From Mesorhabditis belari (taxonomy: Eukaryota > Nematoda > Chromadorea > Rhabditida > Rhabditidae), in assembly GCA_958450365.1 (NCBI GenBank), contig CAUEEP010000753.1:987413-1051412 (forward strand): a stretch of 64,000 nt of DNA, read 5' to 3'. The notes beneath the pieces are model-generated. The model was not told the DNA's origin. It ran no database searches and saw only the letters and a list, made by a program, of their open reading frames with translations. Of the stretch, positions 38,201 to 47,339 are shown in pieces (position 1 is the first letter of the stretch; every line of letters begins with the position of its first letter). The position numbers and the translations under genes were made by a program.

Positions 38201-41200
38201 ATTTAATTCATTTCGGTTTCTTTAAAAAACCGAAAGATCTGAAAAAGATCCGAAAATTCACGAAAATCACTCAAAATTCGTTCACCGATGGAAAAGCTCG
38301 GAAAACTGACGTTTAAGTGGGCTTTTTTTCAAGCTCTATCTCAATTCTGGATGTCAGTATAGCAAAATCTGAAATCAGAATCAAAAATGGATGAGTTTAA
38401 GAGTTTCGAGTTCATGGTCAAGTGGTAAAGCTCTTGGTTACAAGGCGAACGGCCCTACCCTGGCGCTGGTTCGAGTCCCCGTGCTGCCAAAATTTTTTTC
38501 TTTTTGATTTTTTCAAAATTTGGAAACCAGAAGCAGATCAGTTTAAAAACCAGAGTTTTGCATGAAAATTGCGCCTTAAAACCTTGATTTTCCTGGGCGC
38601 GAATCCTATTTGTTGAATCTCCACAAAAGATTGGGTGGATTTAAAAAAATCCGCTTGATCAGAAAATTTTTAATTGGTGAAATTGGCCGATCTGGAACGC
38701 AATTTGATTGCTGGGAGGTGTGGGAGAAGTCTAGGTTTGAATTGAGGGGAGGGTGTCAAAGCCGGATCCTAACTGGCTCAATTTTTGAGGAAATGGGAAC
38801 TTTTGAAAGAATTTAGCAGTTGATTTGTGAATCCTGGAGGTCACATGAGAATTTGGCCTAAAAATTGCGCCCTAATGTTTTATTATTAGAAAAAACGATA
38901 CGGTGGCTTTCAAAATTGGTCCACTGTTTAGAAAGCGAGCAGATACTGCAGATTACGGTACTGTAGATACGGTTTAGTAATTTTTATGTCTCTGTCGAAT
39001 TTCTATATTGTAGGAAACCCCTCTACAAGCTGACACGCATCTCTGGTTCTTGTGTCAGTGTGCCTCTCTGAATCGACAAGCCATGCAGCCAGGAGTTACC
39101 GTACACCTCGCGACACACACGTAATAAAGCCTCCCTTGACTTTGTAAATGCAAATTTTAGCGTTATGGACACCAGGGATGGCACCAAGTTCACTGTGCAG
39201 GTGAGTTACGGTAAATGGGATACTGCCGTTAAAGATTGGGCGCTTTTTAGCTACAGTTTTCGAGATTTTAAGATAATTGCTTGAAAACTGGGTGTTCTGG
39301 GAGGCAACTTAGGGTCCTAAGCACCAACCTAAAGTTATTAGGCGCGTTACGGTAAATGGGCTACTGTAGTCAAAGATTGGGCGCTTTTTAGCTACAGATT
39401 TCAAGATTTTAAGATAATTTTCTGAAAACTGGGTGTTCTGGGAGGCAACTTAAAGTCCTAGGTGGTTCACTTGGCGATTTAAAGTAAATGGGTCTGTAGG
39501 GGTACTGCAGTCAAAGATTGGGCGCTTTTTAGCTACAGGTTTCAAGATTTTAAGATAATTGTTTGAAAACAAGAGCAATCTGGGAGCGCAACTTAGAGTC
39601 CTAAGCAACAATTTAAAGTTGCTTGGCGCTTTATGGTAAATGGGGTACTGCAGTCAAAGATTGGGCGCTTTTTGGCCACAGATTTCAAGATTTGAAGATA
39701 ATTGTTTGAAAACTTGGCGATCTGGAACGCAACTTAAAGTTCTAGGTGGTTCACTCGGCACAATTGCTCCTCTCGATGATCCTTGTTTACGGGCGAGAAC
39801 AGAGGCTTTTGTCTATGGCTCACCTGATCGGTGCCGACAGTCTGCCAAGTAGAGAGCAATTGGATAGCAATTTGGTGAGTTATGGATGTCACAGCAGCAT
39901 AAAACGCTATAAAATTGGCGATAGCTGCAGATTTGAATATTAGGATTACGGTGGGATTTCCCCAAGGGCACGTTTTAGAATTTGAAAACTAAAATGCTCG
40001 AAAATGTTTCAAAATTTTCTAAAAGCTCTCGTGAGTTCCAAATCGTAATTTCCGGCAATTTCCAGCAATTTCTGCCGCATCTTTCATCAGCAGAAGAGCG
40101 TGCTTTCGTCATCGTGAACCGTGAGGGTGACTACGCGATTGTGAAAGGAAGATGGACAGGTTTTGTTAGGAAACAGGTATGCCCATGGCGATTCACAAGG
40201 TCCTACAAGGCCCTAGAAGGCCCTACAAGGCCCTAGAAGGCCCTACAAGGCTCTATAAGGCCCTACAAGGCTCTATAAGGCCCTACAAGGTTCTATAAGG
40301 CCCTACAAGGCTCTACAAGGCCCTACATGGTTCTATAAGGCCCTACAAGGCTCTATAAGGCCCTACAAGGCTCTATAAGGCCCTACAAGGTTCTATAAGG
40401 CCCTACAAGGCTCTACAAGGCCCTACATGGTTCTATAAGGCCCTACAAGGCTCTATAAGGCCCTACAAGGCTCTATAAGGCCCTAGAAGGCCCTACAAGG
40501 CTCTCCCTAGGTTCTCTAGGGGTTTCAAAGTCCACTATCCATTCAAATCTCTAATTTAATTTCAGGAAGTGCAAGGCGGTAGTGGGAAAGGTCAAAAGGC
40601 TAAGCCTGGCTCACCAGGTCGGCTCCTTGTCGACGCTTTCAATCTCCTTAAGAACACCGTCCAAAAACTGGAGGTTCCCACAGCTGAAGGGAGCACCCTT
40701 TTCGTGATTGGAGGTCAGTATTGAGAATGGATCATTATACGGCTTAAAACTAAGTTTCTCTGAAATTTGCGCTAATAGTCATTCATCCTGGAATGCACAG
40801 AGATTACTGAAAAATTTTCAGATGCACAGGCTCGTTTACCAGGGAAACGGATTGAGGTCAGGTCGACGGCCACCGCTGAACACATTGCCGCCGTTTTTTG
40901 TGTATCGACTCTCTTCGTTTTGTGCAATCCGGATAAGGTAGGGGAATTGGGCTTATTACCGTAGTACGAGACAGTAGAAGAGACAGTAGACGAGACAGTA
41001 GACCAGACATTAGACGAGACAGTGGACGAGACAGTACTCGAGACAGTAGACGAGATAATACTCGAGACAGTAGACCAGAAATGAAATCTGTATTGATCTG
41101 GTTAACCCTCAGCTTTCTAGTATCGTAGATAAAGGTTAGCTCAGGGATACAGTGAATAAAGCGTTGGCTACAGTACCCAGAAACAATTCTGGATGATACT

Positions 41201-42508
41201 TAGTCTATCTATGTGACTAAACTACCTCCAGCCACCTCCCCCCTATAAATTTTTAGCAAGACTACCCTCCCCCGCCTGTTGCTGTGAAGCACCCAAAAAC
41301 CGCGGTAAGTCATCACCTGCAAACGCAAACGGAAATCGGCCAATTGTGGCAAGAATTGGAGATGCTTTTGGGCTTTGGGGGAGGGGGATCGAAGATGAAT
41401 TCAGAAGAACAATGTACTTCTCGATAGTTGAAGTCAAAGTAGCAGCTGATTGATTGGAGAAGCAAAGTAGCTGCTGATTGGTTGGAGCAGCACGCTGATG
41501 TCTTCACAAACCATCGTTGATCAGAACTTTCAAAAACAAAATCAATTAGAATCAAGTGGAAAATGAACGGAAAAGATTCCCTTCAGCTAATTTTTTTCTA
41601 AGATCCCCAGCTAATACAAAAGTACCTCAACAAGCCAGGGCACCAAGTTTTGCATTCATAAACCATACTGAGCCAGGCCTAGATGATGTAGCTGACTCAA
41701 TTCGGATCTAACCCAATGGGCCTGGTCCTGGTCCTGGTCCTGGTCCTGGGCCTGGTCCTGGGTCTGGGCTTGGGCTTGGACCTGGGCCTGGTCCTGGGCC
41801 TGGTCCTGGACCTGGGCCTGGTCCTCTAAATTGTTTCCCGAGCTGTAAATTTTCAGGTACGAGCCCGTACCGAGTGCACATCGGTCGGCCACCAGGCTCA
41901 CAAATGGCCATTGACGCTGGCGTGTGGGTATGGAAAGCAATTGCCGTCTAATAGGATTATTGCCGCCGGCGATTGTGGAGGAACTGAGGTTGGTTGCAGA
42001 CTATAGTACTCTAAAGTACTCAAAAGTTGTAGTACTCAAAAGTTTCGAGTTTGGACGTATTTAGAAGACAAATGAGACGATTTGCGGTAGCTAAATAGAT
42101 TTTATGTAATTCTGGAACACACACAACTGAATAAAACTTTCTAACTTCAGGTCGTTCCACTAATGTTCGGCCTATGTGCTACCGGGTGTGATGGAGGCGC
42201 TTGTGGAGCCTGTGGAGCATGTGGTGAGTTCTTTTTTGACCATTCTGGATGTCAGGACATATTCCTAGTAAACTAGGTTCACGAAAGCTAGAATTTTAAT
42301 AACTCCAACAGCTACATAGTTGAACTGTAGCCTGGCCAGAGTACCAAGCATTCTAAAAGATCCCGTAATGACCTAATTCACCACTCCAGAATCCAGTGCG
42401 CTCCAGAATCACCATTTATCTAACTAAAAAACAATTTGAGGTGCTTGCGGCGCTTGCGGTGGCTGCGGTGGATGCGGAGGCTGTGGTGGTTGTGGAGGGT
42501 GCGGCTAA
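23230..42508 (+). CDS. Glycine-rich domain-containing protein (DUF1399/GRDP family)
   Basis: 26 exons: 23230-23358, 23659-23721, 23767-23814, 24626-24673, 24790-24831, 30868-30935, 31269-31419, 31459-31521, 32144-32224, 32292-32360, 32856-32965, 33743-33836, 33922-34014, 37047-37163, 37202-37270, 37448-37554, 37618-37663, 39014-39120, 39161-39200, 39746-39874, 40066-40176, 40566-40713, 40822-40937, 41857-41988, 42151-42223, 42441-42508. They join in phase to 773 codons plus stop. Family marks: RRYEKYWLPM; PPLDVHWIWHTHMLSP (residues 91-105); ICGKVIDHKLLSSDE; a second YDFDIIWHTHQVHPLNYQRD (residues 220-239); a C-terminal (Gly/Cys)-rich tail (about 730-773). Plant relatives are linked to development and stress; animal function is unclear. 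Introns 5, 13 and 17 are very long and full of repeats. The last acceptor is TTTGAG, weaker than the rest. Confidence 0.93.
24060..24530. repeat. 141-bp array in GRDP intron 3
   Basis: Three units with GTGCGTTCCAG at 24180, 24321 and 24462 (spacings 141 and 141), sharing CCTTAAATGCAAATTTCTC and ACAACAGGCA. The same motif, decayed, continues past the array at 24573, 24714 and 24856 across exons 4 and 5. Confidence 0.9.
25085..25445. repeat. Minisatellite GGTTGGACCCTCAAGGACC
   Basis: Units of about 18 and 27 bp mixed (CAGGTTGGACC plus CTCAAGGGCCAGGTC). Frames across it are by-products. GRDP intron 5. Confidence 0.9.
25820..26200. repeat. 143-bp array in GRDP intron 5, inverse of the 39200-39745 family
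   Basis: TTGCCTCCCAG or TTGCCTTCCAG at 25848, 25991 and 26134 (143 and 143), with CTGTAGCTAAAAAGCGCCCA in each unit. Confidence 0.85.
26410..26625 (+). repeat. Dispersed repeat with long-arm tRNA-like segment, copy 1
   Basis: The tRNA-like part (about 26514-26598) has GGTCAAGTGGTAGAGCGC, TTGGTTACAAGGCGAACG, a C-rich stretch in place of a variable arm, and CGGGTTCGAGTCCC; the acceptor arms do not pair. The flank holds CTGGATGTCAG at 26454. Other copies are at 29950-30170 (-) and 38290-38515 (+). Confidence 0.75.
27380..28720. repeat. Motif-bearing repeats with tRNA-like segments
   Basis: The split motif occurs at 27411, 27542, 27684, 27999, 28389, 28529 and 28692. Units at 27880-28110, 28180-28400 and 28400-28690 are tandem copies containing CAGATGTGTATAATCCTT and a tRNA-like segment (GGCGCAGTTGGTAGTGCG, GAGGGTTCGATTCCGGC) at about 28055, 28281 and 28583. 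The tRNA-like parts vary in quality and none folds fully. Confidence 0.75.
29040..29125 (+). repeat. tRNA-like element
   Basis: Starts GACCCGTATGGCGCAGTGGG and has B-box CAGGTTCGAGTCCTCC. The middle is extended, and it is followed by GTGCATTCCAG at 29175. Confidence 0.5.
29950..30640 (-). repeat. Dispersed repeat with long-arm tRNA-like segment, copy 2
   Basis: Inverse of 37800-38510 over about 680 bp, including the tRNA-like part (29972-30054), ATTAAATGTATAAAAAGGC, and motif copies at 30109, 30433 and 30571. The two copies lie in GRDP introns 5 and 17 about 7.8 kb apart, facing each other. Confidence 0.85.
31560..32143 (+). repeat. 143-bp array made of the exon 9 boundary (decoy exons)
   Basis: Copies of acceptor plus first 16 codons of exon 9 (TTTCAG then TTCTTGCTTTTAAAGCAAAC) stand at 31749, 31892 and, decayed, about 31996, before the true exon at 32144. 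CTGGA-N3-CAC stands 41-43 bases before each good acceptor. The decoys differ after the GCTACGAC segment, lack the WHTH part and have no donor. Confidence 0.92.
32400..32830 (+). repeat. 141-bp array of tRNA-like units in GRDP intron 10
   Basis: CTGGAACGCAC at 32406, 32547 and 32689 (141 and 142). Each unit has GGCTCAATCGGTTAGCGCAT (A-box-like) and GAGGGTTCGATCCC or a variant (B-box). Confidence 0.9.
32998..33742 (+). repeat. 141-bp array before GRDP exon 12
   Basis: Motif at 33003, 33143, 33284, 33416, 33557 and 33698 (140, 141, 132, 141, 141). The unit body includes TCAAAGGTTTTTCGAAGGTG and TGTGCAAAAATGATCGA. Confidence 0.95.
34188..34268 (+). other. G-run cluster, likely G-quadruplex former
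   Basis: More than ten runs of three to six G in about 75 bases on the plus strand, in GRDP intron 13. It is flanked by copies of GGTTGTCCAGTTAT at about 34085 and 34304. Confidence 0.8.
34353..35972 (+). mobile_element. Tc1/mariner-type transposon with decayed transposase
   Basis: 1620 bp, flanked by TA on both sides. Terminal inverted repeats of about 235 bp begin CAGTACCGAGCAAAAGTC. Inside each arm the motif GCAAAAGTCTTGCAACAT occurs again near the inner end, an IR/DR layout as in some Tc1 elements. Transposase-like sequence runs from about 34640 to 35730 but needs several frame changes: an N-terminal helix-turn-helix part (LTTPEREKIM), VIFVDETKVDIF with the first catalytic Asp, DNSPVHKS with the second, and NVIENLW with the Glu. 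An intron-like gap follows a CFG segment near 35216. Non-functional as it stands. It sits in GRDP intron 13. Confidence 0.9.
35975..36370. repeat. Right boundary of the large inverted duplication
   Basis: Inverse of 20849-21330: GGATGGGGGTATCC, TAGGAATACTTTCTGAAAAG, then about four units of the 32-bp satellite (36209-36357). Confidence 0.9.
36640..37015 (+). repeat. 142-bp array before GRDP exon 14
   Basis: CTGGATATCAC or CTGGATGTCAC at 36680, 36823 and 36965 (143 and 142), with TAGAATTGCTAGCATT and CGATTATTCCG-like parts. Confidence 0.85.
37800..38890 (+). repeat. Dispersed repeat copy 3 plus partial tandem copy, GRDP intron 17
   Basis: 37800-38510 is the inverse partner of 29950-30640, with the tRNA-like part at about 38407-38490. 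38610-38880 repeats its first 250 bases. Motif copies are at 37878, 38020 and 38345, and again near 38693 and 38835. Confidence 0.85.
39200..39745 (+). repeat. 141-bp array ending at GRDP exon 20
   Basis: Motif at 39297, 39438, 39580 and 39722 (141, 142, 142). The unit has AAAGATTGGGCGCTTTTTAG. At 39461 a copy of the exon 20 acceptor and start (TCCTAGGTGGTTCACTTGGC) precedes the true one at 39746. Confidence 0.9.
40190..40510. repeat. 20-bp minisatellite AAGGCCCTACAAGGCTCTAT
   Basis: About 15 copies in GRDP intron 21, with GGTTC and GGCTC variants arranged in higher-order blocks. Confidence 0.95.
40970..41830. repeat. Minisatellites in GRDP intron 23
   Basis: About 40970-41075 repeats GAGACAGTAGAC (12 bp). 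About 41718-41825 repeats CCTGGTCCTGGG (6/12 bp). The part between them shows nothing coding. Confidence 0.85.
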
Positions 42509-42711
42509 ATGGGTCGCAAAGCATCCGGTCAACCCTTGTGCGCTCCAATTCATCCCTCCAAACGCAAATCCTTTCCCAAAACTCCTCCCTCCTCACCATA
42601 AACATCCCAATCTTTTTTCGAACTCTCTGTGATCTATTGTTTTTCATCCCAAAAAAAGCATTTTCCCAGGAATTTTTCGGTAATTTCCTTTTTCTTGGAC
42701 ATCATAGGTGT

Positions 42712-43767
42712 ATATGTCGTAGCCGTTTACGAAATTCAGCCGCTAACGAATGAGGGTATTTCCGGGCATCCAATCAAAAAGTCACCCACATAAAAAATGT
42801 TCATAATACATATATTTTATAAAAAATTTTCTACTCAGCCAAAAAACTTGCCTAATAGCTCATTTTGTAGCCAATTTGATGTAGTTTCTTAAAGTAAAGC
42901 CATCTAAAACAATTTTTCGTTGCAGGAAGGAGAAAGAGGGCGAGGAACAAATTCAGGGCTTTTCTCAAATGTGAAAACAGCGACCGAGTTCAACTGAAGT
43001 CGTTCCTCGCCCTCTTTCTCCTAGCTTTGAAAAACAAATGTTCAATGTAGCTTTACTTTAAGAAACTACATCAAAAACCGTATTGGAACCGTATTGGATC
43101 AAAAAAGGAACCGTATTGGAACCGTATTGGAACCGGATTGGATCAAAAAGAACCGTATTGGAACCGTATTGGAACCGTATTGGATCAAAAAAAGAACCGG
43201 ATTGGAACCGTATTGGAACCGTATTGGATCAAAAAAGGAACCGTATTGGAACTGGATTGGATCAAAAAAGGAACCGTATTGGAACTGGATTGGATCAAAA
43301 AAGGAACCGTATTGGAACCGGATTGGAACCGTATTGGAACCATATTGGATCAAAAAAAAAACCGTATTGGAACCGGATTGGATCAAAAAAGGAACCGTAT
43401 TGGAACATTTGTTTTTCAAAGCTAGGAGAAAGAGGGCGAGGAACGACTTCAGTTGAACTCGGTCGTTGTTTTCACATTTGAGAATTGCCCTGAATTTGTT
43501 CCTCGCCCTCTTTCTCCTTCCTTCAACGAAAAATTGTTTTAGATGGCTTTACTTTAAGAAACTACATCAAATTGGCTACAAAATGAGCTATTAGGCAAGC
43601 TTTTTGGCTGAGTAGAAAATTTTCTCCTGAACCAAATGAGTTAATTTCAAAAATTTATTATAAAATATATGTATTATGAACATTTTTATTTGGGTAACTT
43701 TTTGATTGGATGCCCGGAAATACCCTCATTCGTTAGCGGCTGAATTTCGTAAACGGCTACGACATAT
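42712..43767. mobile_element. 1056-bp foldback element with minisatellite core
   Basis: The arms of about 365 bp (42712-43080 and 43405-43767) are inverted copies, sharing TATGTCGTAGCCGTTTACG, GGGTATTTCCGGGCATCCAA and GAAACTACATCAAA. Each arm holds a smaller palindrome around AGAAAGAGGGCGAGGAAC. The core (43077-43412) repeats GGAACCGTATTGG plus ATCAAAAAA. It probably has a TA duplication. Encodes nothing; overlapping frames in the core come from the period. Confidence 0.9.
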
Positions 43768-43869
43768 AAAAACGAATATTTTTACGGTTTTTGATATCAT
43801 TTGTAGTTTTTTTCTTTTCATTTTTGCCAAATCTCTCCATTGGGTGCTACTGTATTGAACCAAAAAAAG

Positions 43870-45300
43870 CAAAGTTAGTTGAAAATTTTTAAAATCAAAA
43901 AAGTCACACATTTCTATATGAATTTTTTTCATTTTCTATATGAATTTTTTCATTTTCTTTCAAATTTCGAGAAATTTTCGTTTGAAAATAAAGTTTTTTT
44001 TTTGAAGAAAATTGAGAAAAACATTGGAAAATACGAAATTTTGTTTTGCCAAATATTGGGTCAACTCCGGATAAAGAAAGGATCGTCGAGGCAAGGAAGG
44101 CAGGAATGCCACGACAAGACGTTGCTCTCCTCTTAGGATGTACGCCCACAACAGTTTCTCTTGTTACGGCAAAAATGAATGCGTCTAGAAATGTGCACAG
44201 ATTTAGGAAAAAGGGACGGCCAAGGATTACAACAAAGAATGAAGACCGATTCCTTACGAGAGTTTTCAAGAAGGATCCGAATTTGACGCTGAACGATGGA
44301 GCCATTCTTTTCAAGCAAACTTCAAACAAGAATATTTCCCGCTGGATCTTGCATCGAGCTGGACCTTGCATGGTTGCTTCAAGCAGCATTGTATAGTAGA
44401 AGACCTGCTCGCAAGCCTTAGAAGACCTGCTCGCAAGCCTATGATGACAGCCAAACACAGGAGGCAACGCCTTCAATTTGCTCGAACCTATTCAAATTGG
44501 ACAATCGATGATTGGGCCCGAGTGAGTTTTGCTGATGAAACAAAAGTTGATATTTTTCCTTCAAATCGAAATCATCTGATCCGACGTCCAATTGGAAAGC
44601 GATATCAACTCAAGTACTTGCAGCCTACGGTGAAAACAGGCGAAGGATCAATGATGTGTTTCGGTAAGGATTATTTTCTTTTTATGCAGCTCAACATGAT
44701 TTCTTTAGGTGCGATGTGTAAAAGTTCAACGGGTCCACTTGTCCTCGTAAATCAACAATGGATTCCCGCCAATCTATTGAAATATTGGACAGATGTCTAC
44801 TTCCATTTGCGACTGCTTCAATGAATCCAGATGAACATTGGAAAATACGAAATTTGCTTTGTCAAATATTAGTTTGGAAAGAAAGTTCTCGGAAAAAGTT
44901 TGTACTGTCAGTCAAACTGATATTTTAGTTACTATTGTTATTCTCTTGAATGATTTGTCTATTCTTATGTAAATGTGTTCTCCTCTGTGCTCTTGTTATG
45001 GCAAAAATGAATGCGTCCGGAAATGTGCACAGATGTAGGAAAAAGGGACGGCCGAGGATTACAACAAAGAATGAAGACCGATTCCTTACGAGAGTTTTCA
45101 AGAAGGATCCGAATTTGACGCTGAACGATGGAGCCATTCTTTTCAAGCAAACTTCAAACAAGAATATTTCCCGCTGGATCTTGCATCGCCGGTTGCTTCA
45201 AGCAGCATTGCATACTAGAAGACCTGCTCGCAAGCCTATGATGACAGCCAAACACAGGAGGCAACGCCTTCAATTTGCTCGAACCTAGCACTAGCTCGAA
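43870..45300 (+). mobile_element. Tc1-like transposase relic with partial tandem copy
   Basis: A frame at 44046-44396 gives the DNA-binding half: a helix-turn-helix (DVALLLGCTPTTVSLV), then a GRPR hook (KKGRPRITTKNEDRFLTRVF). A second frame at 44366-44824 gives KHRRQRLQFARTY and SFADETKVDIFPSNRNHLI with the first catalytic Asp, an intron after MCFG (44664), then GPLVLVNQQW. It ends before the second Asp and the Glu, so it cannot be active. 44995-45290 repeats the first part. No clear terminal repeats seen. Confidence 0.85.
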
Positions 45301-45399
45301 TCCCTTTCATCGCCGAGAAGGGCCGGTCGAAATTCGGAATCTACGCATACGATTCCCCTATGTGAAAACATTTTTGAAGCTCTACGGCCTTTCCTAAGG

Positions 45400-45765
45400 C
45401 TTTTTCCAGCGAAAAAAAGGTGCGCTTTTGGCCGGGTGCGCAAAAAAAGGTCGCATTTGTCCCACCCCCAGCAAAAGCGCCGCGTTTTTTGCGCCAAAAT
45501 CCTCTGCGCCAATTTCATTTGCGCCGCGTATCATTTGCGTCTTTCTCTAATAGTAGTTCTCTAATAGTAGTGCACCCCGGCGAGCCGAGTTGATGCCTAT
45601 TTTATGGTTTCCAAGCTTTTGCAGAAGCTCAACACTCTAATCCCCCACTAGATCTCATCGTCAGCTACATTTTCCGACCCCACATCGATAGGTTCTGATA
45701 AGAGGTTCTCGAGATTTCGAGGAATTTAGGCGACGCTCAGGGTGCACTACTATTAGAGAAAATAC
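45400..45765. mobile_element. Solo end of the 46217 element and a short TIR element
   Basis: 45405-45475 matches one end of the element at 46217-46765 (GGTCGCATTTGTCCCAC). 45557-45761 is bounded by TTCTCTAATAGTAGTGCACC and its inverse at 45740-45761; a solo end of this type lies at 36579-36598. Confidence 0.6.
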
Positions 45766-46216
45766 GGTACTCAAAATTTTTATTATTTCGTGAGCGCACT
45801 CCGTTCCTGTAGCTTTTCAATTGAAATTCTTAGTTTTACCGTTTTTTTTGCTCCGCTACATCGGATAGCATCATTCATTTGCTATCTTGCTCATTTCGAC
45901 GATAAAAGCGCGCTTTCCACGCAAAGAAACCATTGTTCCTCGAGATTTCATCCCATTTAGCTCATTTTTTTTTGAAATTTCGAGAGAAATCCTTCTCAAT
46001 TTGCTCACTTTGCGTGAATCTTTAGCTTAATTGATGAAAATTCGAAAGTTTAGCCTTGTTTTTGGTGGTATTTTGGTGCTTTGTTTTTAAAAATTGCCGA
46101 TTTGCAGCAGTTTAGCCTATTTTTGCTGAGATTTTGCAGAAAACAACCGTTTTAGAGCTTTACGAGTGGATTTTACAGAACAAACCGGTGTATTTAGCTT
46201 TGGTTTGACTCAAAAT
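45766..46216. other. AT-rich intergenic
   Basis: No gene or repeat recognised. Confidence 0.5.
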
Positions 46217-46765
46217 GGGAGTGGGACAAATGCGACCTTTTTTTGCGCATCCGGACATTTGCGCACCTTTTTTTCCGCACTTAGCCGATTAGCGCACCTT
46301 TTTTCGCGTTTTAAAAAGCTCTAAAAGCTAATATTAACCAATTCCTATTCCAAAAGTTGTTTTTCTAGGTAATTTGAGGGCGTAGAATCGAAATTTTGAC
46401 ATAACAGAGCTTCTGGAAGCGAACGGACGGAGTTATACAAGAGACAAACCAATTTGAAAGACAAAACGGCTAGGTCAAATTGTTGAATGTCAAATTACAG
46501 AAAATTGTTGATTTTTCTCTTTGTATAACGCCGTCCGCTCGCTTCCAGAAGCTCTGGTAGGCCAAAATTTCGATTCTACGCCCCAAGATTACCTAGAAAA
46601 ACAACTTTTGGAATAGAGATTGGTTAATATTATCTTTTAGAGCTTTAATATTATCTTTTAGAGATTTAAAACACGAAATAAAGGTGCGCTAATGGACTAA
46701 GTGCAGAAAAAAAGGTGCGCAAATGTCCGGGTGCGCAAAAAAAAGGTCGCATTTGTCCCACTCCC
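46217..46765. mobile_element. 549-bp foldback MITE with 8-bp target duplication
   Basis: Arms of about 250 bp start GGGAGTGGGACAAATGCGAC and end with the inverse. CTCAAAAT stands directly on both sides, an 8-bp duplication as made by hAT-type transposases. No coding capacity. Confidence 0.8.
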
Positions 46766-47339
46766 CTCAAAATGGGCAAATTGAGAAGAATTTTCATAGT
46801 TTAACGTGTTTTTAGTCAAAAGTTAAGAAAATTCATCTTTTTCGAGCTTTACGAGTGGAATTTTACGGGAAAACTTGCGTATTCTGCTTTGATTTTGACG
46901 AATTTGATGGTTTAATGAGCTTTTCAACCAGTTTAAGAGCTTTTCGAGTGAAATTTTAAAGCAAAAACAACAATTTTATGTGTAAAACTTGATCAACAAC
47001 GCGGTTTCCCTTGAAATTTTGTAACAACCATCGTTTTTAAACTGATTTATAAACCCCCCATTGTTCATTTTTCTGTCAATTTTCACGATTTTCTTGTATA
47101 GCTTACACTTGTTAATCATTTCTCTCCTTTAGAGCCTCGAATTCGCGTCGTTTTGGGTGAAAAGAAGAAAGGACCGGTTTGGCTCTTCCTTCTCTCACGA
47201 TCTCATCTCTCCACTCTGCCCGTTTCATCCGTTCTCTGTCAAGGACTCTTCTGCGTGTCTCCCATCAATCCATCGGTTTTCCCTTCTCAGCTGCCAACGG
47301 CGACACACATTTCCTTCTATTGCTCACTGAAACGATAAA
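46766..47339. other. moag-4 upstream region
   Basis: AT-rich, then a TTTAG acceptor at about 47133 and a 5' UTR-like stretch rich in CTC/TCC up to the ATG at 47340. A 61-codon frame at 47153-47338 overlaps this leader and is not supported. Confidence 0.5.

Noticed and set aside
43083..43481. Frames of 95-132 codons in the foldback core
   Set aside because: Minisatellite core translated in several frames at once; no protein-like composition.
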